Source: Hormiphora californensis
Taxonomy: Eukaryota; Ctenophora; Tentaculata; Cydippida; Pleurobrachiidae
Length of the DNA stretch: 64,000 bases
Direction of reading: 5' to 3'
Assembly (NCBI GenBank): GCA_020137815.1
Contig: CM035357.1
Span: forward strand, 5,316,496 to 5,380,495
Below, one piece after another: positions 1 to 17,120 of the stretch. Made by a program: the position numbers and the translations under genes. Numbering within the stretch: position 1 is the stretch's first letter; each line of letters starts with the position of its first letter. The notes below the pieces were generated by a model that worked only from the letters and a program-made list of their open reading frames with translations, had not been told where the DNA came from and made no database searches.

Positions 1-1
1 T

Positions 2-2296
2 ACTGGACGGAAAGCTACATTGGATTACATTCTCGTCCGTCGGAAATGGAGAAACAGTATAAAGGATGTGGATACGTCTGAGGCACTAAGCTCGATTGGG
101 TCAGACCATCGACTTTTGGTGGCCAGGGTTAAGGTCACTCTCAGGAAGAGGAAATTGGCCCCAGGTCGCCCCAATCTGGACTATAGTGCTCTGAAGAAGG
201 ACCCTGAACTGCAGGAGAGATTCTCGATAGAGGTGCGGAATAGATTTGCTGTCCTTTCACCCACCGAATGTACTGATGCCTCGGAAAGGTATGGGGGTTT
301 GATACAGGCGGTGGAGGAAACCAGCAGGAAGCTTCTTGGGAAAAAGAGGAAGAGGATGAAGGACATTGTTGCTGAAGATTTCCGGGTGAAAAGAGCAAGG
401 GAAGCTGTCGAGGCTGCGACGACTAGGTACCACATCTCACCTTCTGACGATACACGTTCCATTGTCAACGAAGGAAAAGAGGCACTAACCAAAGCGTACT
501 TAGTTGTCGAAGAGGAAATCCTTGACAGAAAAATCAAAAATGTAGAACGAGCGTCACGGAATGCAAAGACGAAAGAATCATGGAGGCTTGTAGACGAAAT
601 CTCGGGGAGGAAGGATAGACAACCTATCCAAATTGAAGGAGCGTCCCCAGAAGATCGGAAAGCCAAATGGTTCAGCCATTTCCAGTCGCTCCTCGGGACA
701 GAACCACCGGATGAAGAAGATCAAGATATCCCGGAAGTGTTCCCCCGAGCTGATATCTACGATGGACCCTTTACGGAAGAGGAGTTTAAGAGGTCGAAAG
801 AGCGGATTAAGGAGGACAAGGCCTATGGAAATGATGCCATCGCACCTGAGATCTTGAAGCGATGCGACCTTGACGACATTGTTCTTGCCTTTTGCAACGA
901 TGCTTTGGACGGAAAGGGGATCCCTGAGCAGTGGACTCTGAGTAATCTTGTTCCCGTCCCTAAAAAGGGTGACCTTACTCAGCCCGGAAATTACAGAGGG
1001 ATTGCACTAACATCGATAGTGGCGAAAACTATGAACCGCATGATTCTACACCGGATTCGGCCTTACATTGAGTCAGTCCTTCTTGATTCTCAGAACGGTT
1101 TCAGGGAGGAAAGGTCTACTGTAAGCCACATCCTTACCCTCAGAAGAGCCTTTGAAGGTGCTACTGCCAAACAGCTTCCCCTGGCGGTAGCCTTTATAGA
1201 CTTTGTTAAGGCTTTTGATTCTATCAATCGGAAACGGATGATTAAGGTTCTCAGGGCCTATGGTATCCCAGGGAAGATCGTTGACCTCATCCAGTGGATG
1301 TATAGTAACACTAGAGCACAGGTGCTCACCCCGGACGGACTAACAGACATATTTGAAATAGTTGCCGGGGTGTTGCAGGGAGATACACTAGCGCCCTACC
1401 TGTTTATCATTGTGCTCGATTACTGTATGCGAACAGCACTGGAGAGGCACCCTGATATTGGATTTACACTGAAACCTGCCCGAAGTAGAAGAGTATGTGC
1501 AAAGAGAGTAACTGACACAGATTTTGCTGATGACGTTGCTCTTCTTGCTGATTCGGTGGGGGATCTTGGGGTTCTTATGCGGGAGGTGGAGAGCGCCTGT
1601 AAGGAGGTAGGGCTAGAGATAAATCGAGCTAAGACGGAATACATGGTCGAGGGAATTCCGGATCCGGATACTCTCCACAGTATCGACGGAACCCGTATCA
1701 AACTCTCAGACGACTTTAAGTATCTTGGCTCTTGGATAAGAGACTCAAAGAGGGACATCAAGGTTAGGAAGGCTAAGGCCTGGAATGCATGTCATGGGCT
1801 CAGGAACATCTGGACGTCGAAACTCAGGGACGAGATCAAAGCTAGACTTTTTGTAGCAACAGTTGAAACGGTCCTCCTGTATGGATGCGAAACCTGGACG
1901 CTTACAAAGGATATGGAGCGGAGTCTCAATGGTACCTACACCAGAATGCTGAGGATGGCACTAAATAAGAACCAGTATCTCCTCCAGATGAACAACGCCA
2001 CATTGTATGGTATCGGGAAACTCCCTATTCTCAGCACCAAGATCGCTGAAAGGAGACTCAGACTCGCCGGCCATGCTGCACGTCATCCGGAACTAACGCT
2101 CAACAAAGTGTTACTTTGGGAGCCTCTCCACGGACACTCCAGACGAGGGCGACCAAAACAGACCTTTGTGGATGTACTGCGGCGGGACACGGGACTCAGG
2201 GAAACCTCCGAAATAGCTTCTTTGATGGCTGATCGTGTAGAGTGGAGAAATGTTATCCATGGAGTTCGGAAATACCACACGTGGAATCCGCCCTAA
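2..2296 (+). mobile_element. Non-LTR retrotransposon ORF2, 5'-truncated by window edge
   Basis: The frame is open from base 2 to the TAA at 2294-2296 (764 codons) and enters from outside the window. The first ~45 residues look like the end of an AP-type endonuclease domain, with the terminal SDH motif (SIGSDHRLLV). The reverse transcriptase follows: palm motif A (AFIDFVKAFDS), a LQGDTLAPYLF block and the FADD catalytic motif (TDFADDVALLAD). After it comes a C-terminal segment with LLYGCETWT, typical of RTE/CR1-like elements. The protein would copy its RNA at a nicked target. No stop or frameshift interrupts the ORF, so the copy may be young. A short CT-rich run (2311-2337) follows the stop, as in the simple-repeat tails of such elements. 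The clade is not certain. Confidence 0.9.
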
Positions 2297-2509
2297 GTCA
2301 GTAAGTCAAAGTCTCTCTCTCTCTCCCTCTCTCTCCCAACACTTACAGCTCACGCAGGTAGTCTCCCATTGCTACCTCAGATCACATTCAGTTGAAATCA
2401 CGCTCAGCTTTACAGCTCACCCACCATAGCTACATGGAATAGAGTAGTTAGCTACAAAGAATAGTAGTAGAGTTAGCTACAAAAAATAGATAGTAGTGGA
2501 TTTAGATAC

Positions 2510-3110
2510 ATACAACAGAGAGGGTAGAGATTGTCAGTGCAGGAGTAACACACTACTTAGAGGGTGGAGATTGTCAGGGGTAACACACTAGGGTGGAGAT
2601 TGTCAGGGGTAACACACTATAAAGGTAGAGATTGTCAGGGGTAACACACTAGGGTGGAGATTGTCAGGGGTAACACACTAGGGTGGAGATTGTCAGGGGT
2701 AACACACTAGGGTGGAGATTGTCAGGGGTAACACACTATAAAGGTAGAGATTGTCAGGGGTAACACACTAGGGTGGAGATTGTCAGGGGTAACACACTAG
2801 GGTGGAGATTGTCAGGGGTAACACACTAGGGTGGAGATTGTCAGGGGTAACACACTATAAAGGTAGAGATTGTCAGGGGTAACACACTATAAAGGTAGAG
2901 ATTGTCAGGGGTAACACACTAGGGTGGAGATTGTCAGGGGTAACACACTAGGGTGGAGATTGTCAGGGGTAACACACTATAAAGGTAGAGATTGTCAGGG
3001 GTAACACACTATAAAGGTAGAGATTGTCAGGGGTAACACACTATAAAGGATGGAGATTGTCAGGGGTACCACACTATAAAGGGTGGAGATTGTCAGCCGT
3101 AATATGTGCT
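2510..3110. repeat. Minisatellite of two interspersed unit types (29 and 32 bp)
   Basis: About 18 tandem units share a core GAGATTGTCAGGGGTAACAC. Type A begins AGGGTGG and is 29 bp; type B begins ATAAAGG and is 32 bp. Read left to right after two degenerate starter units the order is roughly A B A A A B A A A B B A A B B, then two diverged B units. The units are nearly identical apart from the 5' variant block. No coding potential was seen. Confidence 0.9.
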
Positions 3111-3883
3111 AGGAGAACTTTAGGAGAACAAAAAGGGATATAAGCAATGCAACAGTGAGGCGAGTTTAGCAAGAAAAATGTAAGCTTGAAAACAGGGTTT
3201 GAGAATGAAAGGAAGTAGAAGAGGATGAGCTATAGAAATAATATTATAGAGAAGAGAGGGGAGAAATGTGATCCTAGCCCAAGCAAACTGTAAATAAAAT
3301 CATCGTAGCTATGGAGAGAGAGATAGTAACAAGTGGGAGAGAGAGGGAAAGGGAAGAGATGAGAGGGAGAGAAAGAAAAGAAAGGAGAGAAGGGTAAATA
3401 GCAGAGAGCCTGTATAAGTTGTGTGTATGCTACCTCATAGTAGTCAGTAAGTGAAATGCAATTTATGCATTCCCATGCATTTATAAGTGGAGAGAGGGAG
3501 GGAGTAAGGAAGGTTAGAAATGGTCTATAACCACCAGATTCAATGAGGAACAATACAGGGAAAAGTACGGAAGACAAAAATAGGGACACTGGGAAAAGAA
3601 AGCCGGATGTGTCGTCTGTCGACAAAATATGTCATAGTTCAAAAATGAGAAACTCAAAATATAAATCTTACACACACACAACAACATTTTCAAAAGTCCC
3701 AATCCCGCCGAGTCCAGCTCTGATTTTCAAAGGTGAAAGGTCATTTAAATTAATATTTTTCAAATTTACTCCTTGGCTTTGGTAAACCCCCTTTGTACAA
3801 AATTGAAAATAATTGAACGCTACCCAAGATTTTCTGTTGGAATATCGTGGTTAAGTTCAACGGTAGTACCACTAAACACATCA
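3111..3883. other. Spacer between LINE/minisatellite and EXOC5 3' end
   Basis: Purine-rich, AT-rich sequence with GA-biased stretches around 3310-3400. I saw no conserved coding segment on either strand. The right part presumably contains the 3' UTR of EXOC5, which is transcribed leftwards. Confidence 0.5.
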
Positions 3884-9018
<5,135 letters not shown>

Positions 9019-10137
9019 TGTGAAGAAACGAACATTCCAGTGCCTACATCCGATTTAAAGAGTCAAAAGAAAAAAGACAAAAGTACAAAACTGAAAACTG
9101 TCCGGAACTTTTTCGGTAAAATTTGTTGGCATACGTTGCAGGCCCCTTATAATATAATATAAGGGGCCTGGAGGGAATACCGCGCTAGGGGGGAATACAT
9201 AATCAATCATATCTCCGGTTCCAGATAAGGTACAGAAATCGTTTTGGTAGCGTTGGAAAGAGGAAGATAACAGCTTTCAAATGCAACCGGTTTCAGGTCT
9301 CTATCTTATCAGGAACAGGAGATATGAACCAAACTCCGCAAAATCGAGTGCGGTAAAATCAAAATTTGAATGAAATTTTAAAAAAGGTGTCCCTGCAAGA
9401 ATCTGTGACGTCACTTTTTGAAAACAACCCATCTTTCAACGGCTATTGCTCAGCCTCCTTAAATCCAATTAACTTCCCTCAAAAACAGCAAGGTAGATAA
9501 TCGTCAGATCTAACAACTGGTGAAAGAATCAAGTCAAACGGACTTCAGGAGCCAAAGTTATAAGCACCGCCGTTTTTTCGACCGCAAAGTTATCTTCGAC
9601 CCAGCCGGGATCAGGCCAAACGCGCGCGCGGCATTCCCTCCAGTCCCCTCGTTGCGGGGGTGCGCGCATGAGGGGGCTGCAGCGCATTCCAATAAAATTT
9701 GTTAAATTTCCAAATTCTGAAAATTTAAAAATTTGAAGATTTCGAGTTTTACACGAAGCGGCGATGCACAACGAAGGAATTAAACGTAACACGCTTAAAA
9801 AAATTGTTAATGCGTTGCCAAAATCGCGCGGCGTCGATCTAAAAAGTCGCTCGCGCAATTCAATTTTTTAAAAATCGAGACTTTTTTATTTTTTTAGATT
9901 CAAAATTCAACGTTCTGGTGCCAATTTAAGTGACCAAGGGCCAAGCGGCAAGCACCAAGCCCCATCCAATGTAGTCCCGTTGATCCTTGTGCCCCTGGAC
10001 ACCGCTTGCGGAGAGCTTCACCTCCACACCCCTAGACCGGTGCCGCCGCCCATGGCCCGGGAAATTACTGGACCGAATGCCCAGCACCATCCCTAGGCCA
10101 ATTTTAGAAATTATTTTTCTATTTTACCAGCAGTAGC
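9019..10137. other. Divergent intergenic region EXOC5 / SUV39H with repeat DNA
   Basis: The two start codons face away from each other across 1.1 kb, so both promoters probably lie here. The region contains a perfect 32-bp palindrome at 9139-9170 whose arm reads CAGGCCCCTTATAATA. From there a diverged inverted repeat pairs the GGAGGGAATACC block near 9170 with GGCATTCCCTCC near 9630. The block at 9211-9262 (ATCTCCGGTTCC to GGTAGCGTTGGAAAG) recurs in inverted form at about 41390-41455, which marks it as dispersed repeat. A GC-richer stretch at 9930-10100 shows no recognisable RNA gene. Confidence 0.6.
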
Positions 10138-12045
10138 ATGATAACAACATTTTTCAAGAAAAAAGAAACTCCGGAAAAGAAAGATCCTCCAAGTGAAAAG
10201 AAGAGAAACAAACAGAGTTTACTGAAGATAACAGACCATGAGATCGAGGACATTACGGGTCTTTTGTTCGCCCAGAATGAAGCTGTGGAGGAGGGAGAGA
10301 AGTTGGCTGACTGTGCCACTCCTATCAAGTCACCTGTCCGATATGCCTTCAATATAACCTCACCCAGTCACCCTAAGAAACGGCTGAAACTGTCTGGACC
10401 GGACACATCTCCTACTCAGTAAGTGTGTTGGTTAAGTAATTACCCCTGCGTGTGGCAATAAAAGGGGTGACTTCGTAACCATTGACCAAGTAAGTGTGAC
10501 AGCCGAAACAACGTATTTCTTGGTCGATCGAGCAGTCTTGGCAATTTGTTCCTTCTAGCTGTTTTGTCTGGGAGAGTTTGAACAAGTCAAAGTTAAGATC
10601 AGTATTCAATATTCGCACATTCTTGTGAAACTAACAAACTTCATTATTTCAGTGCACCACCTCTACAATTGACTGCCCGGAAGATGTCCATTCCCTGTTT
10701 GAGACCTCCCTCTTCCTTTCCTGACCCTCCAAAAGCAAAAGGTCAGTGCTGTTCATTTCTGCAGTACTGATCATTGCTGCTGTTTTAGGAGTTTTCTGTA
10801 CATCATGTAATTGTGTAAAAGGTAAAAAGTTCTTGATATATATTTTACAGAGTTCTACTACGTGCGACAGAGAGCACTGAATTACGCGGTGATGAGTAGA
10901 ACCAATAAACTGATCAAAGGTCCTCCGATATATTATGAGGTGTCGGCTGTTGTATCACACAAGGAGTTGAAGGTAGAGTTCTCAGCGTTTTAATTACCGA
11001 CATTTTTTTTCGAAGATGTGTTAGTCCCAGCCCGTTTATCATTTTACTCTGCGATGTAGTAGCAGATGTCCAACGATTTAACTACTGTACTGTCTCGGGA
11101 GTCGGGTCTCCCTAACTTTTCTCCCCCTCCAGGGTTCCCTTTCATTCCTAGTACACTGGGCAGGATTTAGTACCAAGTATGTGAGTTGGGAACCTGTCTC
11201 CCATTTCAACTGTTGTCCTGAGCTCCTCCTAACTTACCTCAATGGTATCTTCACTAAACCAAGCCAGACTCCTGATATAGTGAGAGATGTAAAGAAGGAG
11301 ATATATAAACAGAAATATAAAATACAAACCGGCTTCAAACAGGTACATGATTTAAAAAATTAATGTTCAAGAATGAAACACATGTCTAATCCATTAATTA
11401 ACAGTTTAGAGCTACTGCTTAATTAATAATTACCTACCTTCAGACGGATACTGATTTGTGGCAGATAAACCTTGAGTTGGAAAGTAAAGTTGTAAAAACT
11501 CAGTATCGAAAAATCCTAAAGCAGTACGCCCAGAAAATATTCTGTGAACTTGGCCCTTCTTTCCCTTCAGTCGAGGTAAATTCGTTTTTTTTAATCGTGG
11601 TTTTTCGGTTTTCCTCTTTTACCATTATAATAACATGTACTACAACTATTTACTGTGAACATGGGACTTGTCACCAAATTTTCGTGGCATATCTCATACA
11701 ACATCATGTAACATCTCTTTATATTCATTCGACATTCCCCAATGGCCAATATGTTTCAGATTGTCAACACGATAGATTTTGAAGTTCCGCCCCTAAACTT
11801 CACCTTTGTGAGAGACAGGTTTGCAGGAAAAGGAGTGCACATCAGTGACGATTCACTTATAGGTATGAATTGCTTCAGCACATTGCTCCAAGATAGAAGA
11901 AATCTTGTTTAAGTGAAAAGTGAAAATATGAATGTGCGATGTAGGTAGTTACATGCTGTATGGCTTGGCTATTTTGAGCGCATACACACATGCCTGGTGT
12001 ATGTTATGTCCGGGTATTTTTAGGTTACCACATGCTGGGCAGTGG

Positions 12046-12141
<96 letters not shown>

Positions 12142-13761
12142 AGTCTCCAATCTCTCCCTCAGGTTGTGTCTGTTCTGGTGAAGGGGTATCCAAGGATTGT
12201 TGTTTGGGACCGGATGTAGAATGCTGTCCACACCTTGGGGGAGTACAACCTCCCTACAATAATGTGAGTCCAAATTAAAATCTGTGTAAAATTCAGTTGG
12301 TGAATTGACAAATACAAGAAGCCCTTTTGTGTAATCTTCAAAAACCGAGCTAATACAAATTACCCAATTCCCCAGAAAGGACGGCTAGTTCTAAAGAGTG
12401 GTTTCCCAATTTATGAATGCAATAGCCGTTGTAGCTGTGCTCCTGATTGCGGAAATCGGATTGTTCAGAGAGGTTCTCGAGTGAAAACTGTTATCTACAA
12501 GACACCCGACAAGGGATGGGCCCTCAAGGTGAGTGTTGTTGGAGGCTTCACGATTTTCGGCAGGCTCCCGATCCCATTATTTAGCCTGCCGAAAATAGTG
12601 AAATCTTCAACATGTTTATGTTAATCAACTGTAATTCAGTTAATCAACATAAACATGCTGGAGATTTCACCATTTTCGGCAGGCTAAATATCTGGGGTGA
12701 TGATGTTTGTTACATTAAACTAACATGTTACTAACATCATTGTCCCCAACACCAGGCAACAGAGGACATACCAAAGGGTACATTTGTAGTGGAATACGTC
12801 GGTGAGGTCATCACATTTGATGATGCGGAACAAAGGGGCAAGTAAGTAGACAGTAGACTTGGCCCACTGGGTCAGACCCAGCTTAGTTTCAAGTATAGAA
12901 TCGTGGCAGGGCAGGTAGTATCTACCATGGGGTGCCAAACTTTCTATTTAGTCCGTAGTAGTTCACTAGACTTTTAGAACCAGTTTGTATGACAAGTACT
13001 CCCCTTCCTCCCAGGAAATACGATGCCCAAGGGCTGACCTATCTGTTTGATCTGGATTATGATACCTCTACAAAAGAGGAACGCGGAGAACAGTTTACTA
13101 TCGATGCTGCTTTTTATGGCAATACCTCCCACTTTATCAACCATAGTGTGAGTGCCCTTGTTGAGACGACCATGATAAGCAATTATAGACATGTTTCATA
13201 GTAGTTCGATGTGGTACTTATCAAGTTATAACTTTGTCATCTTTTTGTCGTCCAACTACATTACTGTGCCCTAATTTGGGGCGGGGGTCGAACTACTTAT
13301 CCCCTAATTCATCTCCATTTCAGTGTGATCCCAATCTGGCAGTTTACTCCTGCTGGATATCCAATCTTGATATCCGCCTTCCACAGATATGCCTCTTTGC
13401 CATCAAACATATACCGGTACGTGATATTATCTCATTTTTATCCGGATCCACCTTTTAGCACAATTTCTAATCTTCTGCCTTCCCTCCACTCCCCAAAAGA
13501 AGTTCCCCCGAACCCGTACCCGACCACTACTCTAAAATCCAGTTTCCAAATTTAATTTCCCTAAGTTCTATGAGTTATGACCAATACCTCTTGCCCAACA
13601 CCCCACCCTCTCTCAGTTCTCACCGGGTTTTCTCCCAATATCAGGCGGGGACGGAGCTCACATTTAACTATCAGATTGACAGGGTGGTGTCACAGGGACC
13701 CACTCAAAGTGTGAGCTGTAGATGTGGGGCAAGCAACTGCGTGGGAGTACTACATGGATAG
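10138..13761 (+). CDS. SUV39H1: SUV39H-type histone H3K9 methyltransferase
   Basis: Predicted to methylate H3 lysine 9 in heterochromatin. Exons: 10138-10418, 10653-10741, 10851-10972, 11133-11342, 11444-11575, 11760-11862, 12163-12263, 12376-12528, 12756-12841, 13015-13147, 13324-13416, 13645-13761 (TAG). Phases agree at every junction, giving about 539 residues; human SUV39H1 has 412. A basic, disordered N-terminus of ~120 residues comes first, then a chromodomain (YYEVSAVV to [13 protein letters not shown]), a cysteine-rich pre-SET ([27 protein letters not shown]), a SET domain ([44 protein letters not shown]) and a post-SET zinc motif ([11 protein letters not shown]). Catalytic-core motifs are all present. 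The N-terminus begins MITTFFKKK, resembling a degenerate PCNA-binding motif. The ortholog symbol is by family, not proven one-to-one. Confidence 0.95.
12048..12140. repeat. (CT)n microsatellite next to a SUV39H 3' splice site
   Basis: About 90 bp of CT in the sense strand, ending some 25 bp before the acceptor AG at 12161-12162. It effectively extends the polypyrimidine tract of that intron. Confidence 0.97.
12579..12690. repeat. Palindromic MITE-like element in SUV39H intron
   Basis: Arms 12579-12632 and 12637-12690 are inverted repeats of about 54 bp with 3-4 mismatches and a very short loop. Arm ends read TATTTAGCCTGCCGAAAAT. A third partial copy of the arm end lies at 12543-12566, suggesting a composite or decayed element. 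Confidence 0.85.
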
Positions 13762-14516
13762 TAAATTAGTAGATTAATTAATATGTGGACACTGGATATT
13801 TGTACTGTGCACGTTCTGTTGTATTGCAGTAGTTGACTAGAAAATAGGTACATAATTTAAGGGGTGTATGTTACCAAATCCGTTATTTGAAAAGTTATAT
13901 TAGGAAACGAGTTGAATACTATACATTTTAATTTGCCTAAGACATGCGTTGGTAGATTGAATAAAGGATCTACGATTGAACAAGATATCATTGTTATAAC
14001 AGGGCCCTATAACAGCCATAATGTTTTCAAAATGCTGTCTTCAGTCTTGTTTTCAAACTTATCCCTAGTTCATTGGTCGAATATCTGAAGCGTGTTACAT
14101 GTTTGTTAATGTAATTGTGTATTATCCTTCTAATTAATATTCCAACCTACTAATTATATCTTTGTGTTTTCTGACTGTGTTATTATAATAGTGGTCGATA
14201 TATACCTGGACAGTAACTCTGGGACCCTATTGCCTGATATCATGTTAACTATCGTGGGTTGTTCGATCTACCGAGCCCTCGCAGAGTGTGAGCTACACAA
14301 ATCGTTGGGTACATTCGGGGCCTGGTAAACAAGTAAAAGTAAACGACGCTCAACAGAAGAAAAAACTTGAGTGCCCGGCTTCCGGTGTCCTCGCTCTTAG
14401 CAACGTCTCCATTCGTTACGGTTAGTTACAGTAGTGATAATTGTACGGAGAGACTGGGATTTTCCCATTTTACATAAATTAACTTACAATTTTTTCATAT
14501 TGGATTTACTGTGCTC
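13272..14516 (+). repeat. Left arm of a 3.7 kb inverted duplication
   Basis: This stretch covers the last two SUV39H exons and about 750 bp of 3' flank. It is repeated in reverse orientation at 15796-17020, with scattered substitutions and small indels, so the arms are not identical. The unpaired centre is 14517-15795. Confidence 0.9.
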
Positions 14517-15795
14517 TCATGAATTTATTTTTCCCAATAATAATACATATCATATCACTACTATTATATGTATGTAAGCACGGCTGTCAAGCCATATAAT
14601 GCATATACTAATGCTTATACTGCTGGAAATAGTAAAAGAATAAGCTACGCTTCTCGCTACAATCTGATTGGTATGTATATAAATAACAAACACTAACTCG
14701 GTTTCCTATTTTTCAGATATCGAATCTTAAGAGAATCCTAGAGAGTGACTTGGTGGAGGAAGAAGGTGAAACATCTCAAAACAGAAACGGTTAGTTACCC
14801 ACACTTTTTTGTTGTCTTTGTTCTCGCTAGCAATTCTTAAATTGTTCAATATCATTAATATTGTACTGAACTTTTGTTTTCATCACAGGGTATTGAAACA
14901 CTGGGCCAAAGATTTTCATATATCTACTGGAGAGTGATTTTATTGGATCTTGCAGCTCCTGATTCCTGAAGAGTGAAGATGTAACCTCCATTTAAAAAGA
15001 CTGCAACTAACAATTGAAGCTAGGGAGTGTGAGAGGATTGGACGTTATATCTTATATTGGGTGGAAGCTTCCAGAACAATGAAATAATGAGTGAAGTTGT
15101 CAAATTAATAAGTAAAGTGTGACGTTGTGTAAAATTATACTAGGACACTGCATAGGTATGAACAATATCTTAAACTTGACCTATATGAATTGACAATGTA
15201 TAGGACGTACTATTATAGCTTTATTACGTCTCCCGTGAATCATGGTTTGACTGCAGTGTGTCGCTATATAATGAACAAATTGTGAATATATGTTACAGTT
15301 TTACTTTTATTTTGTTGACTTGGTGTCAGCTTCTATCATAGTGATGAACTCGTATTTATTTAGTTCTTCAAGAGGAAACTTCTATTATCTTTTATAGCCC
15401 CCGGCCCCTATACCGATCCCAAGCGGTTAAGGGTAGCACGGACAGAAGCTTCATTCCTAGAATTCACATCTATAGGTTTCATGCGTATCGAACGGTGTTT
15501 AAAAAGACCAATCACTGCTTTATTCGCATTCGAAAATAGAGGCCAAAGGGTGTGATTACGGGTAAGTGGAAAGATCCATTATATAATGTTTCAGAAGGGA
15601 TATCATGGGTTCTGGAGATCTCTCTACTACTTTGCTTTACAGACACCGAATACCGATTCGTTTTTGCACAAGCCTAACGATTGATCGTTTGTGGTTATGC
15701 TTGTATTCAGTGTCTGTAAAGCACAGTAGAGGGGTCTTCAAAAAGGGACGCATTACCCGATAATGAAAATCAAACATTAGCAGTTAACTTGATTC
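14517..15795. other. Spacer of the inverted duplication, with possible small exons
   Basis: Two short exon-like pieces on the plus strand have splice signals: 14717-14789 (after TTTTTCAG, before GTTAGTT), encoding ISNLKRILESDLVEEEGE and more, and a terminal piece starting near 14890 that adds two residues and a stop. They could be the C-terminal exons of an unidentified transcript. A separate hairpin of about 33-bp arms lies at 15620-15733. Nothing else recognisable. Confidence 0.35.
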
Positions 15796-17020
15796 GAGCA
15801 CAGTAAATCCAATATGAAAAAATTGTAAGTTAATTTATGTAAAATGGGAAAATCCCAGTCTCTCCGTACAATTATCACTACTGTAACTAACCGTAACGAA
15901 TGGAGACAGCTCACGTTGCTAAGAGCGAGGACACCGGAAGCCGGGCACTCAAGTTTTTTTCTTCTGTTGAGCGTCGTTTACTTTTACTTGTTTACCAGGC
16001 CCCGAATGTACCCAACGATTTGTGTAGCTCACACTCTGCGAGGGCTCGGTAGATCGAACAACCCACGATAGTTGACATGATATCAGGCAATTATCCCGGA
16101 GTTACTGTCCAGGTATATATCGACCACTATTATAATAACACAGTCAGAAAACACAAAGATATAATTAGTAGGTTGGAATATTAATTAGAAGGATAAACAC
16201 AATTACATTAACAAACATGTAACACGCTTCAGATATTCACCAATGAACTGGATAGTTTGAAAACAAAGACAGCATTTTGAAAACATTATGGCTGTTATAG
16301 GGCCCTGTTATAACAATGATATCTTGTTCAATCGTAGATCCTTTATTCAATCTGCCAACGCATGTCTTAGGCAAATTAAAATGTATAGTATTCAAATCGT
16401 TTCCTAATATAACTTTTCAAATAACGGATTTGGTAACATACACCGCTTAAATTATGTACCTATTTTCTAGTCAACTACTGCAATACAACAGAACGTGCAC
16501 AGTACAAATATCCAGTGTCCACATATTAATTATCTACTAATTTACTATATGTAGTACTCCCACGCAGTTGCTTGCCCCACATCTACAGCTCACACTTGAG
16601 TGGGTCCCTGTGACACCACCCTGTCAATCTGATAGTTAAATGTGAGCTCCGTCCCCGCCTGATATTGGGAGAAAACCCGGTGAGAGAGGGTGGGGGTGTT
16701 GGGCAAGAGGTATTGGTCATAACTCATAGAACTTAGGGAAATTAAATTTGGAAACTGGATTTTAGAGTAGTGGTCGGGTACGGGGTCGAGATTTCTTTGG
16801 GGAGTGGGAGGGAAGGCAGAAATTAGAAATTGTGCTAAAAGGTGGATCCGGATAAAAATGAGATATTATCACGTACCGGTATGTGTTTGATGGCAAAGAG
16901 ACATATCTGTGGAAGGCGGATATCAAGATTGGAAATCCAACAGGAGTAGACTGCCAGATTGGGATCACACTGAAATGGAGATGAGTTAGGGGATAAGTAG
17001 TTCGACCCTCGCCCCAAATA
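15796..17020 (-). repeat. Right arm of the inverted duplication, cut by the assembly gap
   Basis: Reverse-complement copy of 13272-14516. It stops at the run of Ns, so its true outer end is unknown. Confidence 0.9.
16546..16969 (-). pseudogene. Inverted copy of the last two SUV39H exons
   Basis: Exon copies at 16969-16877 and 16658 to about 16546. In the first exon all five differences seen from the intact gene are synonymous and the acceptor and donor are kept. In the second, one base is missing in the run after ACTCA, which brings TGA into frame before the post-SET cysteines; the terminal codons also differ. The upstream exons would lie in or beyond the gap. It may be a decayed duplicate, a diverged haplotype joined in the wrong orientation, or a functional copy with an assembly error. 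Confidence 0.65.
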
Positions 17021-17120
17021 NNNNNNNNNNNNNNNNNNNNNNNNNNNNNNNNNNNNNNNNNNNNNNNNNNNNNNNNNNNNNNNNNNNNNNNNNNNNNNNN
17101 NNNNNNNNNNNNNNNNNNNN
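17021..17120. other. Assembly gap (100 N)
   Basis: Exactly 100 undetermined bases, the usual placeholder for a gap of unknown size. It sits at the end of the inverted duplication and between two incomplete gene structures. Confidence 1.

Noticed and set aside
1420-1761. Minus-strand ORFs opposite the reverse transcriptase
   Set aside because: Antisense shadows of the LINE ORF without domain similarity.
2510-3110. CRISPR-like array
   Set aside because: Units are directly adjacent without unique spacers, and the sequence is an animal genome; this is a minisatellite.
9930-10110. Structured RNA gene (5S rRNA, snRNA or tRNA)
   Set aside because: GC-rich but no recognisable internal promoter boxes or conserved stems.
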